Numbered from the stretch's first letter, positions 1 to 8,228 are shown. The stretch is 64,000 bases of DNA from Luteimicrobium album (GCF_030161555.1 NZ_BSUK01000001.1:2046001-2110000); one strand, 5' to 3'. Translations and numbers: made by a program. Notes: a model not told the origin generated them from the sequence alone.

Positions 1-715
1 CGTCCTGACCATGCTGACCGACCTGCGGGACGTCGAGGAGGTCCTCGACGCCGAGGACGGGCTCCTCGAGGGCTGGCTGCGGAACGGCGTCGAGACGCCG
101 CTTCTCGTGATCATGGGAACGGTCTCGCCGCCCGGCGTCCAGAGTCTCGCCGAGCGCCTGGCCGCGTCGGCGGTCCGGGTCGTGGACGCACCCGTGAGCG
201 GCGGTGACGTGGGTGCTGTCGAGGCCACCCTGAGCATCATGGTCGGAGGAGAGCGCGCCGACGTCGACCAGGTCCGTCCGCTGTTCGAGCTGATGGGAAG
301 GGTCGTGCGGCATCTCGGCCCCGTCGGCAGCGGCCAGGTCGCGAAGGCGTGCAACCAGATCATCGTGGCGTCGACGGCGATGGTTCTGGCGGAGGCGTTC
401 TCGTTCGCCCGGACGGCCGGGGTCGAGCTGGATCCGCTCGTCGAGCTCCTGAAGGGCGGGTTGGCCGACTCTGAGATGCTCCGGCAGAAGGGCTGGCGCT
501 ATCTCGAGCGGGAGTACGGCGGCGGCGGCGCGCTGAGGAACCAGGTCAAGGATCTTCGCTTCGCTCTCGAGCTCGGTCGGCGTGAAGAGATCCCGCTGCC
601 GATGACGGCGGCCAGCGAGCAGTTCTTCACCGCGCTCGTCGCGATGGGCTACGGCGGCGAGGACCATACGGCGGCGCAACGCATCTACGAGATCACGAGC
701 GGGGCAGACGCGTGA
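1..715 (+). CDS. NAD(P)-dependent dehydrogenase, 3-hydroxyisobutyrate dehydrogenase family (5' partial)
   Basis: The frame is open from base 2, so the N-terminus, including the GxGxxG dinucleotide fold, lies outside the window. What remains is the second part of a beta-hydroxyacid dehydrogenase: the substrate-binding motif DAPVSGGDVGA (about residues 60-70 of the visible part), the catalytic-lysine region GSGQVAKACNQI, and the C-terminal KDLRFAL helix typical of the family. Such enzymes oxidise small hydroxy acids (3-hydroxyisobutyrate, tartronate semialdehyde, threonate or related sugar acids) in the cytoplasm. The stop overlaps the GTG of the GntR regulator by 4 bases, so the two are co-transcribed. 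The downstream isomerase and dehydrogenases suggest a sugar-acid substrate; this is inference. Confidence 0.85.
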   Translation, partial: VLTMLTDLRDVEEVLDAEDGLLEGWLRNGVETPLLVIMGTVSPPGVQSLAERLAASAVRVVDAPVSGGDVGAVEATLSIMVGGERADVDQVRPLFELMGRVVRHLGPVGSGQVAKACNQIIVASTAMVLAEAFSFARTAGVELDPLVELLKGGLADSEMLRQKGWRYLEREYGGGGALRNQVKDLRFALELGRREEIPLPMTAASEQFFTALVAMGYGGEDHTAAQRIYEITSGADA

Positions 716-1509
716 GCGACCGGAACGGCGCACGGCGAGACGAGGCGACCCCGAGGGCGGGTGGCGAGCAGTTCTCCCTCGCGGAGACCGGACGCATCAT
801 GCGACGGGGCCTCCACGGCCAGGTTCTCAACGTTCTGGGGCGGGAGATCGTCGACGGGGTCATCCCCGAGGGTGCGGTGCTGAACGCGGACGCCCTCCAG
901 GAGCGGTTCGAGGTCTCACGGTCCGTCATCCGGGAGACGCTCCGCACGCTCGAGACCATGGGCATGGTGAGCGCACGGCCGCAGCGCGGCACTCTCGTGG
1001 CCTCACGGTCGAACTGGGACCTCCTCAACCAGCAGGTCGTTCTCTGGCGCGGCCAGGGGCAGCACTACTGGGACCAGATGCGGGACATCCTGGAGCTGAG
1101 GGCCGGTGTCGAGGTGGTCGCCGCGGGCCTCGCGGCGCGCCGTCGCCTCCCCGAGCACGTGGAGGCGCTGCAGCAGGCGATCGACAGGATGGACGACGCG
1201 GCCGCCCGGCAGGACTCGGCGGCGTTCATCGAGGCGGACATCGCGTTGCACACGCTGCTGTTCCACGGCTCGGGGAACGCCGTGATAGCGCAGCTCGCCA
1301 ACGCGGTGGGCGCTGTGCTACGGACGAGGCTCCAGGATGCGAGCCATCTCTTCGGACATCGCACGGCGGGCTCGATCGCGAGCCACCGAGCGCTCGTCGA
1401 GGCGGTCGCGGCGGGGGACGAGGCGGCTGCCGTGAGCGGGGCCCGGCAGATCGTCGTCGACACCACCGACGAGCTGGAGCTCCGGCACTCCCACCCCATC
1501 CCCCTCTGA
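712..1509 (+). CDS. GntR-family transcriptional regulator, FadR/FCD subfamily
   Basis: The protein is 265 residues. An N-terminal winged helix-turn-helix spans about residues 30-95, with LQERFEVSRSVIRETLRTLE as the recognition region and RGTLVA as the wing. A C-terminal all-helical FCD domain follows (about 120-250; LELRAGVEVVAAGLAA, then conserved His/Asp positions typical of metal/ligand-binding FCD domains). The start is GTG at 712, inside the preceding stop (GTGA). FCD regulators usually repress neighbouring catabolic genes and release DNA on binding a sugar acid or carboxylate. A GTnnnAC half-site pair lies at 1566-1576 in front of the next gene and is a plausible operator. It probably controls the 1-5277 cluster. 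Confidence 0.9.
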   Translation: MSDRNGARRDEATPRAGGEQFSLAETGRIMRRGLHGQVLNVLGREIVDGVIPEGAVLNADALQERFEVSRSVIRETLRTLETMGMVSARPQRGTLVASRSNWDLLNQQVVLWRGQGQHYWDQMRDILELRAGVEVVAAGLAARRRLPEHVEALQQAIDRMDDAAARQDSAAFIEADIALHTLLFHGSGNAVIAQLANAVGAVLRTRLQDASHLFGHRTAGSIASHRALVEAVAAGDEAAAVSGARQIVVDTTDELELRHSHPIPL

Positions 1510-1516
1510 CGCGAGC

Positions 1517-1601
1517 GTCGTCGTGGTCTCCACGACGGAGCCTGCCGTGAGGCATTCCGATCAAAAAGTCATACAAGCACACTAGTAGGAGGCGCAGCAG
1601 C
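1517..1601 (+). promoter_or_regulatory. Intergenic control region with hairpin, FCD-type operator candidate and strong RBS
   Basis: The 92-base gap after the GntR gene holds a short perfect hairpin (CGTCGTGG/CCACGACG), an AT-rich stretch containing AAGTCATACAA at 1566-1576 that nearly fits the FCD-regulator consensus TNGTNNNACNA, and an AGGAGG ribosome-binding site at 1587-1592 before the ATG at 1602. The arrangement suggests a second, regulator-controlled promoter for the genes from 1602 onward. Confidence 0.5.
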
Positions 1602-2947
1602 ATGAACCTTCACGAGCTCCTGACGGAGCGCGAGCACGACGGCAACCCCGTCCGCGTCGGCCTCATCGGCGCGGGCCGGTTCGGCACGATGTACCTCGCA
1701 CAGGCCCACAACATCCCGGGGATCCACATCGTCGCGGTCGCCGACATCAACGTGGCACGTGCGGAGTCGGCGCTCGAGCTCGCGGAGTGGCCCGACGCCG
1801 ACCGCGTGGGCACCGTCGACGAGGCGCTCGCGGGACGCGGGCTCGCGATCGTCGACGACGCCTCCCTCCTCTTCCGCCCCGAGATCGACGTCGTCGTCGA
1901 GGCGACCGGGAACCCGGTGGTCGGAGCAGCCCACGCGGTCCGGGCGATCGAGACCGGTCAGCACGTGGTGATGGTCACGGTCGAGGCGGATCCCGTGGCG
2001 GGCCCCGCGCTGCACCGGCTCGCGAAGAGGCACGGCGTCGTCTACACGCTGGCGTACGGCGACCAGCCCGCAGCGATCTGGGAGCTCGTGGACTGGGCGC
2101 GCACCTCCGGCTTCGAGGTGGTCTGCGCGGGCAAGGGCGCGAAGTTCCTCCCTCACTACCACGAGATGAATCCCGACAACGTGTGGGAGAACTGGGAGTT
2201 CTCCTCGGAGCTCGTGGCTTCGGGGCAGCTCAACCCCCGCATGTACACGGCGTTCCGTGACGGCACGAAGGCCGCGATCGAGATGGCAGCAGTGGCGAAC
2301 GCCTCCCGCCTGCTGCCGTCGGACGACGGGTTGACGTTCACCCCGGGCACCCAGGCAGAGATCCCCAGCGTGTGCCGTCCCAAAGAGGCGGGGGTGTGCT
2401 CGCGCGTTCCGGCTCCGTGGAGGTCATGTCGAGCGTGACGCGCGACGGCGAGTGGATCGACCACCACACCCAGGAGGGCGTGTTCGTCGTCGTCAAGGCG
2501 GCCTCGCGGTACGTGGCGGACTGCCTCAAGGACTTCCCCGGGTGCTCCGACCCGACGGGCGAGTACGGAGCGCTCTACCGACCGCACCACTTCGTCGGCC
2601 TCGAGGTGAACGTGTCGGTCGCGCACGCGGCACTCCAGGGCGTCGCCACCGGCTCTCCCGTCGGGTTCTACGCGGATGTGGTCGCCACGGCGAAGCGGGA
2701 CCTACGCGCGGGCGAGACGCTCGACGGCGAAGGCGGCTACACGGTCTGGGGAAAGCTGATCACGGCCGCGACCTCCGTGGAGAGGAACGCGCTGCCGATC
2801 GCGCTGGCGCACGGGGTGACGCTCCTGCGTGACGTGGCACGCGGCGAGACTGTCCGCATGGATGACGTCGATCTCTCCGCGCCGGAGCTCGCGCAGATCC
2901 TGGACCTGCGTCGTGAGACCGTCGACCAGCTGGTGGCCGAGCGATGA
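1602..2947 (+). CDS. NAD(P)-dependent oxidoreductase with C-terminal SAF domain (frameshifted at 2390-2394)
   Basis: The N-terminal Rossmann fold begins VGLIGAGRFGTMY (about residues 22-34). A homoserine-dehydrogenase-like catalytic region follows, and the C-terminal part (PIALAHGVTLLRDVARGETV) is a SAF domain. The reading frame breaks at the GGGGG run 2390-2394. Adding one G joins the upstream part (stop 2438) to the downstream part, which runs to 2947, giving a protein of about 448 residues, the usual length for this group. The break is therefore probably a sequencing deletion. Members of this group are found in sugar and sugar-acid catabolic loci, but the exact substrate is not evident. 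The ABM-domain gene overlaps its stop by 4 bases. The ATG at 1602 is preceded by AGGAGG. Confidence 0.75.
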
Positions 2948-3255
2948 GCGCGGTCGTCCTCGTCGTCGAGTTCGTGCCGCGCGAAGGGCGCGCGCGCGAG
3001 CTCGAGGCCGCGCTCGTCGGCGCGGTGCCCGCCGTACACGCAGAGGACGGGTGCGTCCTGTATGCGCTGCACCGCGACGCCGCCGGGACGATGGTGCTGG
3101 TCGAGAAGTGGGAGTCGCGGGACGACCTCGAGAGGCACGCCGGGGGCCTGCGGTGAAGGCGCTCGACGACGCGGTCGAGGGGCTGACCGCCTATCCGCCG
3201 GTCGTGCGCGAGGTCGAGCCGGTCGCCGCGGGCCGGGCCTCCGCAGGGGGTTGTG
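2944..3255 (+). CDS. Antibiotic biosynthesis monooxygenase (ABM) domain protein (frameshifted)
   Basis: A small ferredoxin-like ABM-fold protein. The visible N-terminal 69 residues (SAVVLVVEFVPREGRARELE ... GTMVLVEKWESRDDLERHA) match the family. The frame then stops at 3156, but adding one G to the GGGGG run at 3142-3146 restores a typical C-terminus (GPAVKALDDAVEGL). A second G5 run at 3246-3250 would, with one more G, close the gene at the TGA at 3253-3255, just before the next start at 3260. ABM proteins act as cofactor-free oxygenases or small-molecule binding or isomerising proteins. In sugar loci they often accompany mutarotase-like functions. The specific role is unknown. Confidence 0.65.
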
Positions 3256-3259
3256 ACCG

Positions 3260-4207
3260 GTGCGGATCAGTGTCTTCCCGAAGGGCGACCTCGACGAGCT
3301 CGTCGCCGGCGAGCAGCCCGTGACCGGCTGGATCGCCCGTGCGGCGGATCTCCCGGTCGACGGCGTCGAGCTCTACTCGAGGTTCTTCCTCGACGGCCCG
3401 CCCGACCTTGCGTCCCGGGTCGGAGACGCTCTCGCCCACCACGGGCTCGAGCTGCCGATGCTGTGCGCATCACCGGACTTCGCGCACCCGGACCCGGAGA
3501 TCCGGGCGCGTGAACTCGACGACGAGATCGCCATGATCGAGCTCACGCGCGAGCTGGGCGGACCTGGTGCGTCCTGCCGGGTCCTGTCAGGGCAGCGTCA
3601 TCCCCACGTCGACCCGGAACAGGCCGAGGAGTGGGTCGTGGACGCGTTCCTCAAGCTGCTGCCGGTCGCGGTCGAGCTGGACGTGGTGCTGGGGTTCGAG
3701 AACCACTACAAGGACGGGTTCTGGACGTATCCGGAGTTCGCCCAGTCGAAGGAGCGCTACCGCAGGATCCTCGACCGGATCCCTCGCGGTGAACATTTCG
3801 GCGTCCAGTTTGACCCGTCCAACGCCCTCGTCGCGGGTGACGACCCCGTCGACTTCCTTCGGGAGGTGCTCGATCGTGTCGTGACCGTGCAGGCCTCCGA
3901 CCGCTACCTCGCCGAGGGGGCCTCCATGGCGGACCTCGCGGTCGCGGACGGCTCGCAGGGATACGCGGACGTCCTGCGCCATGGGGTGATCGGCCAGGGG
4001 CTGAACGACTACCCGGAGATCTTCGGGACCCTGGCTGCCGCGGGGTACGACGGGTGGGTCAGCATCGAGGACGGTGTGAACGGCTGGGACGACCTGCGAG
4101 CCTCGGTCGAGTTTCTCCGCGACGCGCGTCAGCGCTATTTCAACGGCTCGACCCGCGCGGGGCGCGACGTACCCGTCGTGCCCCCGATGAAAGGAGCCGA
4201 GCTGTGA
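3260..4207 (+). CDS. Sugar phosphate isomerase/epimerase (xylose isomerase-like TIM barrel)
   Basis: 315 residues from a GTG start (M-RISVFPKG). The sequence fits the AP-endonuclease-2/xylose-isomerase-like TIM barrel: VDGVELYSRFF near the first strands, the metal-ligand strand GFENHYKDGFW (about residues 147-157), FGVQFDPSNAL (about 185-195), and the C-terminal WVSIEDGVNGWDD. Such enzymes isomerise or epimerise keto-sugars or their acids using a divalent metal. It lies between the ABM gene and the zinc dehydrogenase, whose GTG start overlaps its stop by 4 bases, so it is part of the same catabolic operon. Exact substrate is not determined by sequence. Confidence 0.8.
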   Translation: MRISVFPKGDLDELVAGEQPVTGWIARAADLPVDGVELYSRFFLDGPPDLASRVGDALAHHGLELPMLCASPDFAHPDPEIRARELDDEIAMIELTRELGGPGASCRVLSGQRHPHVDPEQAEEWVVDAFLKLLPVAVELDVVLGFENHYKDGFWTYPEFAQSKERYRRILDRIPRGEHFGVQFDPSNALVAGDDPVDFLREVLDRVVTVQASDRYLAEGASMADLAVADGSQGYADVLRHGVIGQGLNDYPEIFGTLAAAGYDGWVSIEDGVNGWDDLRASVEFLRDARQRYFNGSTRAGRDVPVVPPMKGAEL

Positions 4208-5277
4208 GAGCCCTCGTGAAGTACGACCTCAGCGACGAGGGGATGGAGGTGCGAGATATCCCCGAGCCGAGCATGGGGGACGACGAGGTCCTGATCGAGA
4301 CGCGTGCGGTCGGCGTCTGCGGGTCCGACATCCATCTCTGGCGCAACTCGCACAGCTGGGACCTCGAGCTGCCGGTGGTGGTCGGGCACGAGATCGCCGG
4401 AGAGGTGATCGCCGTCGGGCCGGGCGCCCCGGGCGGGTGGCGGGTGGGGGACCGGGTGGTCTGTGAGACCGCAGCCAAGATCTGCGGTCGCTGCCGCTAC
4501 TGCCGGACAGGACAGTACAACCTGTGTCCGGACCGGCTCGGGTACGGCGCGAAGCACGACGGCTTCTTCACCGCGCGGGTCGCGGTCGAGCCGCGCGTCC
4601 TGCATCGGATCCCCGACGGCGTGAGCTACGAGCACGCCGCGCTCGCGGAACCGTTCGCGGTCGCCTACAACGCGCTGGTGGAGCGCGCGACGGTCGTCCC
4701 CGGGGACCTCGTCGTGATCCAGGGTGCCGGGCCGATCGGCGCGCTGAGCGTCCAGGTCGCTCGGCTCTGCGGGGCGGGACGGATCGTCGTGCTGTGCACG
4801 GATCGCGACGAGCCGCGGCTCCCGAGCGTGGTCCGGATGGGCGCGGACCAGGTCGTGAACGTCCAGAAGGAGGACGCTCGCGTGATCGTCGGCAGCCTCG
4901 GCGACGGCCTGGGCGCGGACGTCGTGGTCGACGCGACGGGGGTGAGCGCGGCGCTGGCGGACTCGTTGGACCTCGTCCGGGCGCTCGGCACCGTCGTCAA
5001 GATCGGCTGGGGGCCGCAGCCGTACGGGCGCAGCCTGGACCCGCTCGTCGCCAAGGCGGTGACGCTGCACGGCTCCTTCTCGCACACCTGGACGACGTGG
5101 GAGCGCGTTCTCGACGGGTTTGCCACGGGCCGCCTCGACGCCTCCGCCGCGCTCGGAGGGGTCTACCCGCTCGACGACTGGGCCCAGGCGTTCGAGGACA
5201 TGGAGAGCGGTCGCAACGTGAAGTCCGTCCTGACCTTCTCCGTTGCCCGGCCCGCGGAGGAAGGAGAGGGCGTGTGA
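4204..5277 (+). CDS. Zinc-dependent alcohol/sorbitol dehydrogenase (MDR superfamily)
   Basis: 357 residues starting at the GTG that overlaps the previous stop. A GroES-like domain carries the catalytic zinc ligands Cys39 (GVCGSDIH) and His62-Glu63 (GHEIAG). The structural zinc loop has cysteines 94, 97, 100 and 108 (CGRCRYC...C). A Rossmann domain follows with IQGAGPIGALSVQVA. This is the architecture of threonine/sorbitol/polyol dehydrogenases, which oxidise secondary alcohols with NAD(P). It is the last gene of the catabolic cluster and is followed by a strong convergent terminator hairpin. Substrate is inferred only in general terms as a polyol or sugar acid. Confidence 0.9.
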   Translation: MRALVKYDLSDEGMEVRDIPEPSMGDDEVLIETRAVGVCGSDIHLWRNSHSWDLELPVVVGHEIAGEVIAVGPGAPGGWRVGDRVVCETAAKICGRCRYCRTGQYNLCPDRLGYGAKHDGFFTARVAVEPRVLHRIPDGVSYEHAALAEPFAVAYNALVERATVVPGDLVVIQGAGPIGALSVQVARLCGAGRIVVLCTDRDEPRLPSVVRMGADQVVNVQKEDARVIVGSLGDGLGADVVVDATGVSAALADSLDLVRALGTVVKIGWGPQPYGRSLDPLVAKAVTLHGSFSHTWTTWERVLDGFATGRLDASAALGGVYPLDDWAQAFEDMESGRNVKSVLTFSVARPAEEGEGV

Positions 5278-5306
5278 CGGCGATCTGAGCGGTGGCTGTC
5301 GGCGAG

Positions 5307-5336
5307 CGCCCCGCCCCGTGGGCCCGGGGCGGGGCG
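5307..5336. terminator. Bidirectional GC-rich terminator hairpin
   Basis: A perfect 11-bp stem, CGCCCCGCCCC / GGGGCGGGGCG, with an 8-base loop lies between the converging ends of the zinc dehydrogenase (plus strand) and the MFS exporter (minus strand). No T tract is present, as is common in actinobacteria. Confidence 0.75.
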
Positions 5337-5341
5337 AGGCG

Positions 5342-6796
5342 CTACCCGACCTGCGCCGCACGGCTCCTCGCGGGCAGGATCGCCGCCGGGACGAGCCCGA
5401 CCAGCGTCAGGGCGATCGCCCACCAGAACGCGCCCTGGAAGGCCCGGGTGGCGCCGTCGTCGAGCAGGGACTGGAGGGCGACGGCGACGATCGCGGTCCC
5501 GAAGGACGCGCCCACCTGCTGGGTGATGCGCGTGTTCATGGTGGCGTGCGGGATGTCGGCGCGCGGCACGTCCTGGTACGCGACGGACATGGGCGGGATG
5601 ATCACCGCGCCGATCCCGATGCCGCGGACGAACAGCACGGCCCCGAGCCACCACGGGCTCGTGCCGGGCCCGGCGACGGCGAACGGGACGGTCGCGACGG
5701 CGGCGAGGAGGAAGCTCGCGGCGGTCACGGCCCGCGCCCCGAATCGTTCCACGAGCCCGCCGACGACGAACCGCGCGCCGAGCGCGCCGACCCCCTGCGG
5801 GATCAGGAGCAGCCCGGCCGCGAGCACGCTCTCTCCCCGGAGCTGCTGGTAGTAGAGCGGCAGCAGGAACATCGCGGCGTACATGGCGGCGCCGGCGGTG
5901 AACAGGACGGCGGACGCGCCGCCGAGGGACCGGAGGCGCAGGAGCCGGACGTCGACGACGGGCTGGTGCGAACCCGGCCGCAGCGTCCGGGCGACGAACG
6001 CGACGAGCAGCACGAGCCCCGCCCCGAGCGGCACGAGGACGCCGGGGTGCCACAGGCCGCCGTCCTCGGCGAGCTGGGAGAGGCCGAGCAGCACCCCGGT
6101 GAGCGCGGGCGCGAGGAGCGCGAGCCCGACGACGTCGAGCCGGGCGCGAGGGGCCGACGCGGATGGCCGGTCGTCGGGGAGGAACCGCCACGCGAGGACG
6201 AGCCCGACGGCGACCAGGGGGACGTTGACGAGGAACAGCCAGCGCCAGCTGAGCCAGTTGAGGATCAGGCCGCCGATCACGGGTCCGAGGATCGGCCCGA
6301 GGGCCAGGGGCATGCTGACGGCGGCCATGAGCCGCGTGCTCGCCTTCCCGTCGGCGGCGCGGACGGCGAGCGTCTGCATGAGCGGGAAGATCAGGCCGCC
6401 GCCGAACCCTTGGACGGCGCGGAACGCGATCAGGCTGGACTCGTCCCATGCGACCGCGCACAGCACGGAGCCGGCGACGAAGACGAGGAGCGCGGCCGTC
6501 CAGACCCGCTTGCCGCCCCACCGGGCCTCCGCCCACCCGGTCACGGGGATCGCGACGGCCATCGCGAGCAGGTAGGCGGTGGTGACCCACTGGATCGTCG
6601 TGGTCGCCGAGTCGAGGTCCACGGCGAGGGTGTGGATGGCGAGCGTGACCATCGTCGAGTCGAGGATCGCGGCGATGCCGCCGACGACGAGGGCGAGCAG
6701 GGCGTTGCGGACCGCCGGTGGGATCGCGGGGCTCGCGGCGGGCGCTCCGGGCGGCTCCGGGACCGTGGTGGTCGCCGTGGTGTCGGGGTGGGTCAT
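5342..6796 (-). CDS. MFS multidrug exporter, DHA2 (EmrB/QacA-like) family
   Basis: About 484 residues with regularly spaced hydrophobic segments consistent with 14 transmembrane helices. Key motifs: the first helix with LDSTMVTLAIHTL, QWVTTAYLLAMAV, the loop 2-3 motif GWAEARWGGKRVW, AVQGFGGGLIFPLMQTLAVRA, and PLALGPILGPVIGG (antiporter motif C). Proteins of this type export drugs or toxic metabolites by proton antiport. I chose the start at 6796 (MTHPDTT) rather than 6811 because AGGAGA lies about 7 bases in front of it. It is divergent from a TetR-family gene and shares an intergenic region that holds two TTAAGAG-containing boxes, so it is probably repressed by that TetR. Confidence 0.9.
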   Translation of the reverse strand: MTHPDTTATTTVPEPPGAPAASPAIPPAVRNALLALVVGGIAAILDSTMVTLAIHTLAVDLDSATTTIQWVTTAYLLAMAVAIPVTGWAEARWGGKRVWTAALLVFVAGSVLCAVAWDESSLIAFRAVQGFGGGLIFPLMQTLAVRAADGKASTRLMAAVSMPLALGPILGPVIGGLILNWLSWRWLFLVNVPLVAVGLVLAWRFLPDDRPSASAPRARLDVVGLALLAPALTGVLLGLSQLAEDGGLWHPGVLVPLGAGLVLLVAFVARTLRPGSHQPVVDVRLLRLRSLGGASAVLFTAGAAMYAAMFLLPLYYQQLRGESVLAAGLLLIPQGVGALGARFVVGGLVERFGARAVTAASFLLAAVATVPFAVAGPGTSPWWLGAVLFVRGIGIGAVIIPPMSVAYQDVPRADIPHATMNTRITQQVGASFGTAIVAVALQSLLDDGATRAFQGAFWWAIALTLVGLVPAAILPARSRAAQVG

Positions 6797-6806
6797 CGCC
6801 CGTCTC

Positions 6807-6837
6807 CTCATTAAGAGTTGGATTCGTCTCTTAAGAG
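6807..6837. promoter_or_regulatory. Paired TetR operator candidates
   Basis: CTCATTAAGAG at 6807-6817 and the perfect palindrome CTCTTAAGAG at 6828-6837 share the core TTAAGAG, with a 20-base repeat distance (about two helical turns). They lie directly upstream of the MFS start on one side and the TetR promoter on the other, as expected for autoregulated TetR-exporter pairs. Confidence 0.6.
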
Positions 6838-6848
6838 GCTAGGCGCGG

Positions 6849-6884
6849 TTGATAAGGAATGCAAGTCTCTCTAATGTGGAAGGG
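6849..6884 (+). promoter_or_regulatory. Promoter of the TetR gene, leaderless
   Basis: TTGATA at 6849-6854, 17-base spacer, TAATGT at 6872-6877. The predicted transcription start is about 7 bases downstream, on or next to the GTG start codon at 6884, so the mRNA is probably leaderless. This also supports GTG 6884 as the real start. Confidence 0.65.
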
Positions 6885-7518
6885 TGTCGTCCGCAGTCAC
6901 CGAATCCGTCCGACGCCGTCGCCGCGGCCCCGAGCTCGAGGCCGCGCTGCTCGACGCCGCCTGGGACGAGCTGTGCAGCGTCGGCTACGCGCGACTCACC
7001 ATGGAATCGGTAGCGGCTCGCGCCGAGACCGGGGTGGCGGTGCTCTATCGCCGGTGGGCCAACAAGGAGGAGCTCACCCTCGCGGCGCTCGAGCGTCGAC
7101 GCACCACGACCCGCACCGAGCTCCCTGACACCGGGAACCTGCGCGACGACCTCGTCGCGACCCTCCGGACCATGAGCGAGCGGAGCTCGGCCTTCTGGGG
7201 TGTCGTGACGGGAGCGGCGTTCTCCGGCCTGCTCGGCGAGAGCGGCCTCACCCCGGCGCAGGTCCGCGAACGCATCCTCGGCGAGGGAGCGCGCAGCCGC
7301 GTCGACGCGCTCTACCGGCGTGCCCAGGGGCGGGGGAGCTCGATCTCGAGCGGGTTCCGCCAGGCGTTCTGACACTGCCCTTCGACCTGGTCCGCCACGA
7401 CCTGCTGATGACGCTCAGGCCTCTCCCGGCGGCGCGTGTCCGGTCGATTGTCGACGAGATCTTCCTTCCCCTCGTCCGGGCGTACGGCGGCTCGGCGGGG
7501 ACGGCGCGCAGGCTCTGA
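6884..7518 (+). CDS. TetR-family transcriptional regulator (frameshifted at 7332-7336)
   Basis: N-terminal TetR DNA-binding domain: LDAAWDELCSVGYARLTMES, then AARAETGVAVLYRRWANKEEL as the HTH recognition helix and its flank (about residues 25-70). The C-terminal ligand-binding domain is typical of TetR_C subfamilies (LRDDLVATLRTMSERSSAFWG). The uncorrected frame ends at 7372. Adding one G to the G5 run at 7332-7336 continues the domain (VPPGVLTLPFDLVRHDLLMT...LPLVRAYGG) to the TGA at 7516-7518, giving about 211 residues, a normal TetR length. Divergent from the exporter at 5342-6796; probably its repressor. Confidence 0.8.
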
Positions 7519-7826
7519 GGAGGGTGTCGGACGCGGGTGGTGCGCGTCATGCGTAGCTCCTGGACTCGAAGCGCGGAGTCCGGCCGAGTGCGGCCGTCGG
7601 GCCGAGGGGGATCCCGTGCTCGGCGCGCGGGCGCACGACCGGCGGGCAGCCGTCCTCGCGTACGACTCGTTGCTCCGGGAAGTGTGCCCGCGCGAAGGGC
7701 GGGAGCGGATGGCGCGGCTGGAGCCGGTGAGGGTCTCGTCAGAGGAGACGGTGTGACGCCGTGTCACGGTGTGCGACCTGCCGTCCGACTCATTCGTCCA
7801 CTTGGTGGACGGTCCGGTCATCCTTC
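7519..7826. other. Gene-free region between the TetR gene and the first SAM riboswitch promoter
   Basis: About 300 bases with several overlapping open frames on both strands, none with a recognisable domain, a credible ribosome-binding site or codon use matching its neighbours. One plus-strand frame ends with a vaguely protein-like stretch (LAYDSLLREVCPREGRERM, ending near 7756) that could be a decayed gene remnant, but I cannot support a call. Confidence 0.4.
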
Positions 7827-7855
7827 TTGACCAAATCGATCAAGAAACCTACGGT
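7827..7855 (+). promoter_or_regulatory. Promoter of sulfur module 1
   Basis: TTGACC at 7827-7832, exactly 17 bases, TACGGT at 7850-7855. The predicted start of transcription is at about 7862, immediately before the first base of the riboswitch helix P1 (7863). The -35 box sits inside an inverted repeat CTTGA-N9-TCAAG (7826-7844), a possible additional regulator site. Confidence 0.7.
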
Positions 7856-7862
7856 CGTCCCA

Positions 7863-7968
7863 GGTCATGAGTTCCAGCCCTTCGGCCCCGGCCGGCTGGA
7901 CGGCAACCCCGCTCCGCGGCGGGGTGCCCCGGGTGATGACCCGGCCCGTTTCCGCGACGGGCAACCAG
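7863..7968 (+). promoter_or_regulatory. SAM-IV-type riboswitch (copy 1)
   Basis: The sequence follows the actinobacterial SAM-IV aptamer: P1 GGTCA (7863-7867) pairing with TGACC (7937-7941), the conserved GAGTTCCAGC, a GGCTGGACGGCAACC internal loop and GGGGTGCCCCGGGTGATGACC at the 3' side of the core. A 3' hairpin (GCCCG...CGGGC) then an AACC segment, as expected for the extra 3' helix of this class, follows. Downstream a second hairpin (GGCCCACGGGCC) abuts the AGGAGG of the leader ORF, which could form the expression platform. SAM binding is expected to shut off the downstream sulfur genes. The same element recurs at 20880. Confidence 0.85.
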
Positions 7969-7998
7969 CGCGAGGCCCACGGGCCAGGAGGAACACGA

Positions 7999-8109
7999 AT
8001 GACGACCCACGACCAGCCCGGCGAGCACCCGGTCCGGCGCTCATCCCGCTCTGCCGTGCCGCATAGCCGGCGCCGCGTCTGTCGTCCGGCACGTCCGACG
8101 ACGCGCTAG
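7999..8109 (+). CDS. Short leader ORF after SAM-IV riboswitch 1
   Basis: A 36-codon ORF with a strong ribosome-binding site (AGGAGG, 7 bases before ATG). It is Arg-rich, with one cysteine near the end (RRRVCRPARPTTR). It matches no protein family I recognise. Its position, immediately behind the riboswitch and about 120 bases before the first enzyme gene, and its RBS resemble the cysteine-rich leader peptides found before actinobacterial sulfur genes. An overlapping frame encodes ALIPLCRAA, closer to the usual LCRxA-type leader ending, and a single missing base could link ATG 7999 to it. Treat as a putative attenuator peptide. Confidence 0.5.
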   Translation: MTTHDQPGEHPVRRSSRSAVPHSRRRVCRPARPTTR

Positions 8110-8228
8110 GCGCCCCGCCGCCGCAGCCCGGGACCCGCCCCGGGACACCGCACCACTCCACCCCACTCCCGCGAAGGTGCCGGGTCGCTCGATCGCGCCC
8201 GGAACTCGCCGACCCCGGAGGACCCACC

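Noticed and set aside
2390-2394. Programmed ribosomal frameshifting as the cause of the broken genes
   Set aside because: The sites lack slippery heptamers and downstream pseudoknots, differ from gene to gene, and many unrelated genes are affected, so base loss in the sequence is simpler.
5243-6814. A 523-codon plus-strand frame opposite the EmrB-type exporter
   Set aside because: Antisense shadow; composition is charged repeats (Glu/Arg/Gly) without domains.
7312-7821. A minus-strand frame of 169 codons opposite the TetR 3' end
   Set aside because: No family resemblance, no RBS, Arg/Ser/Pro-rich, and overlaps the conserved restored TetR C-terminus.
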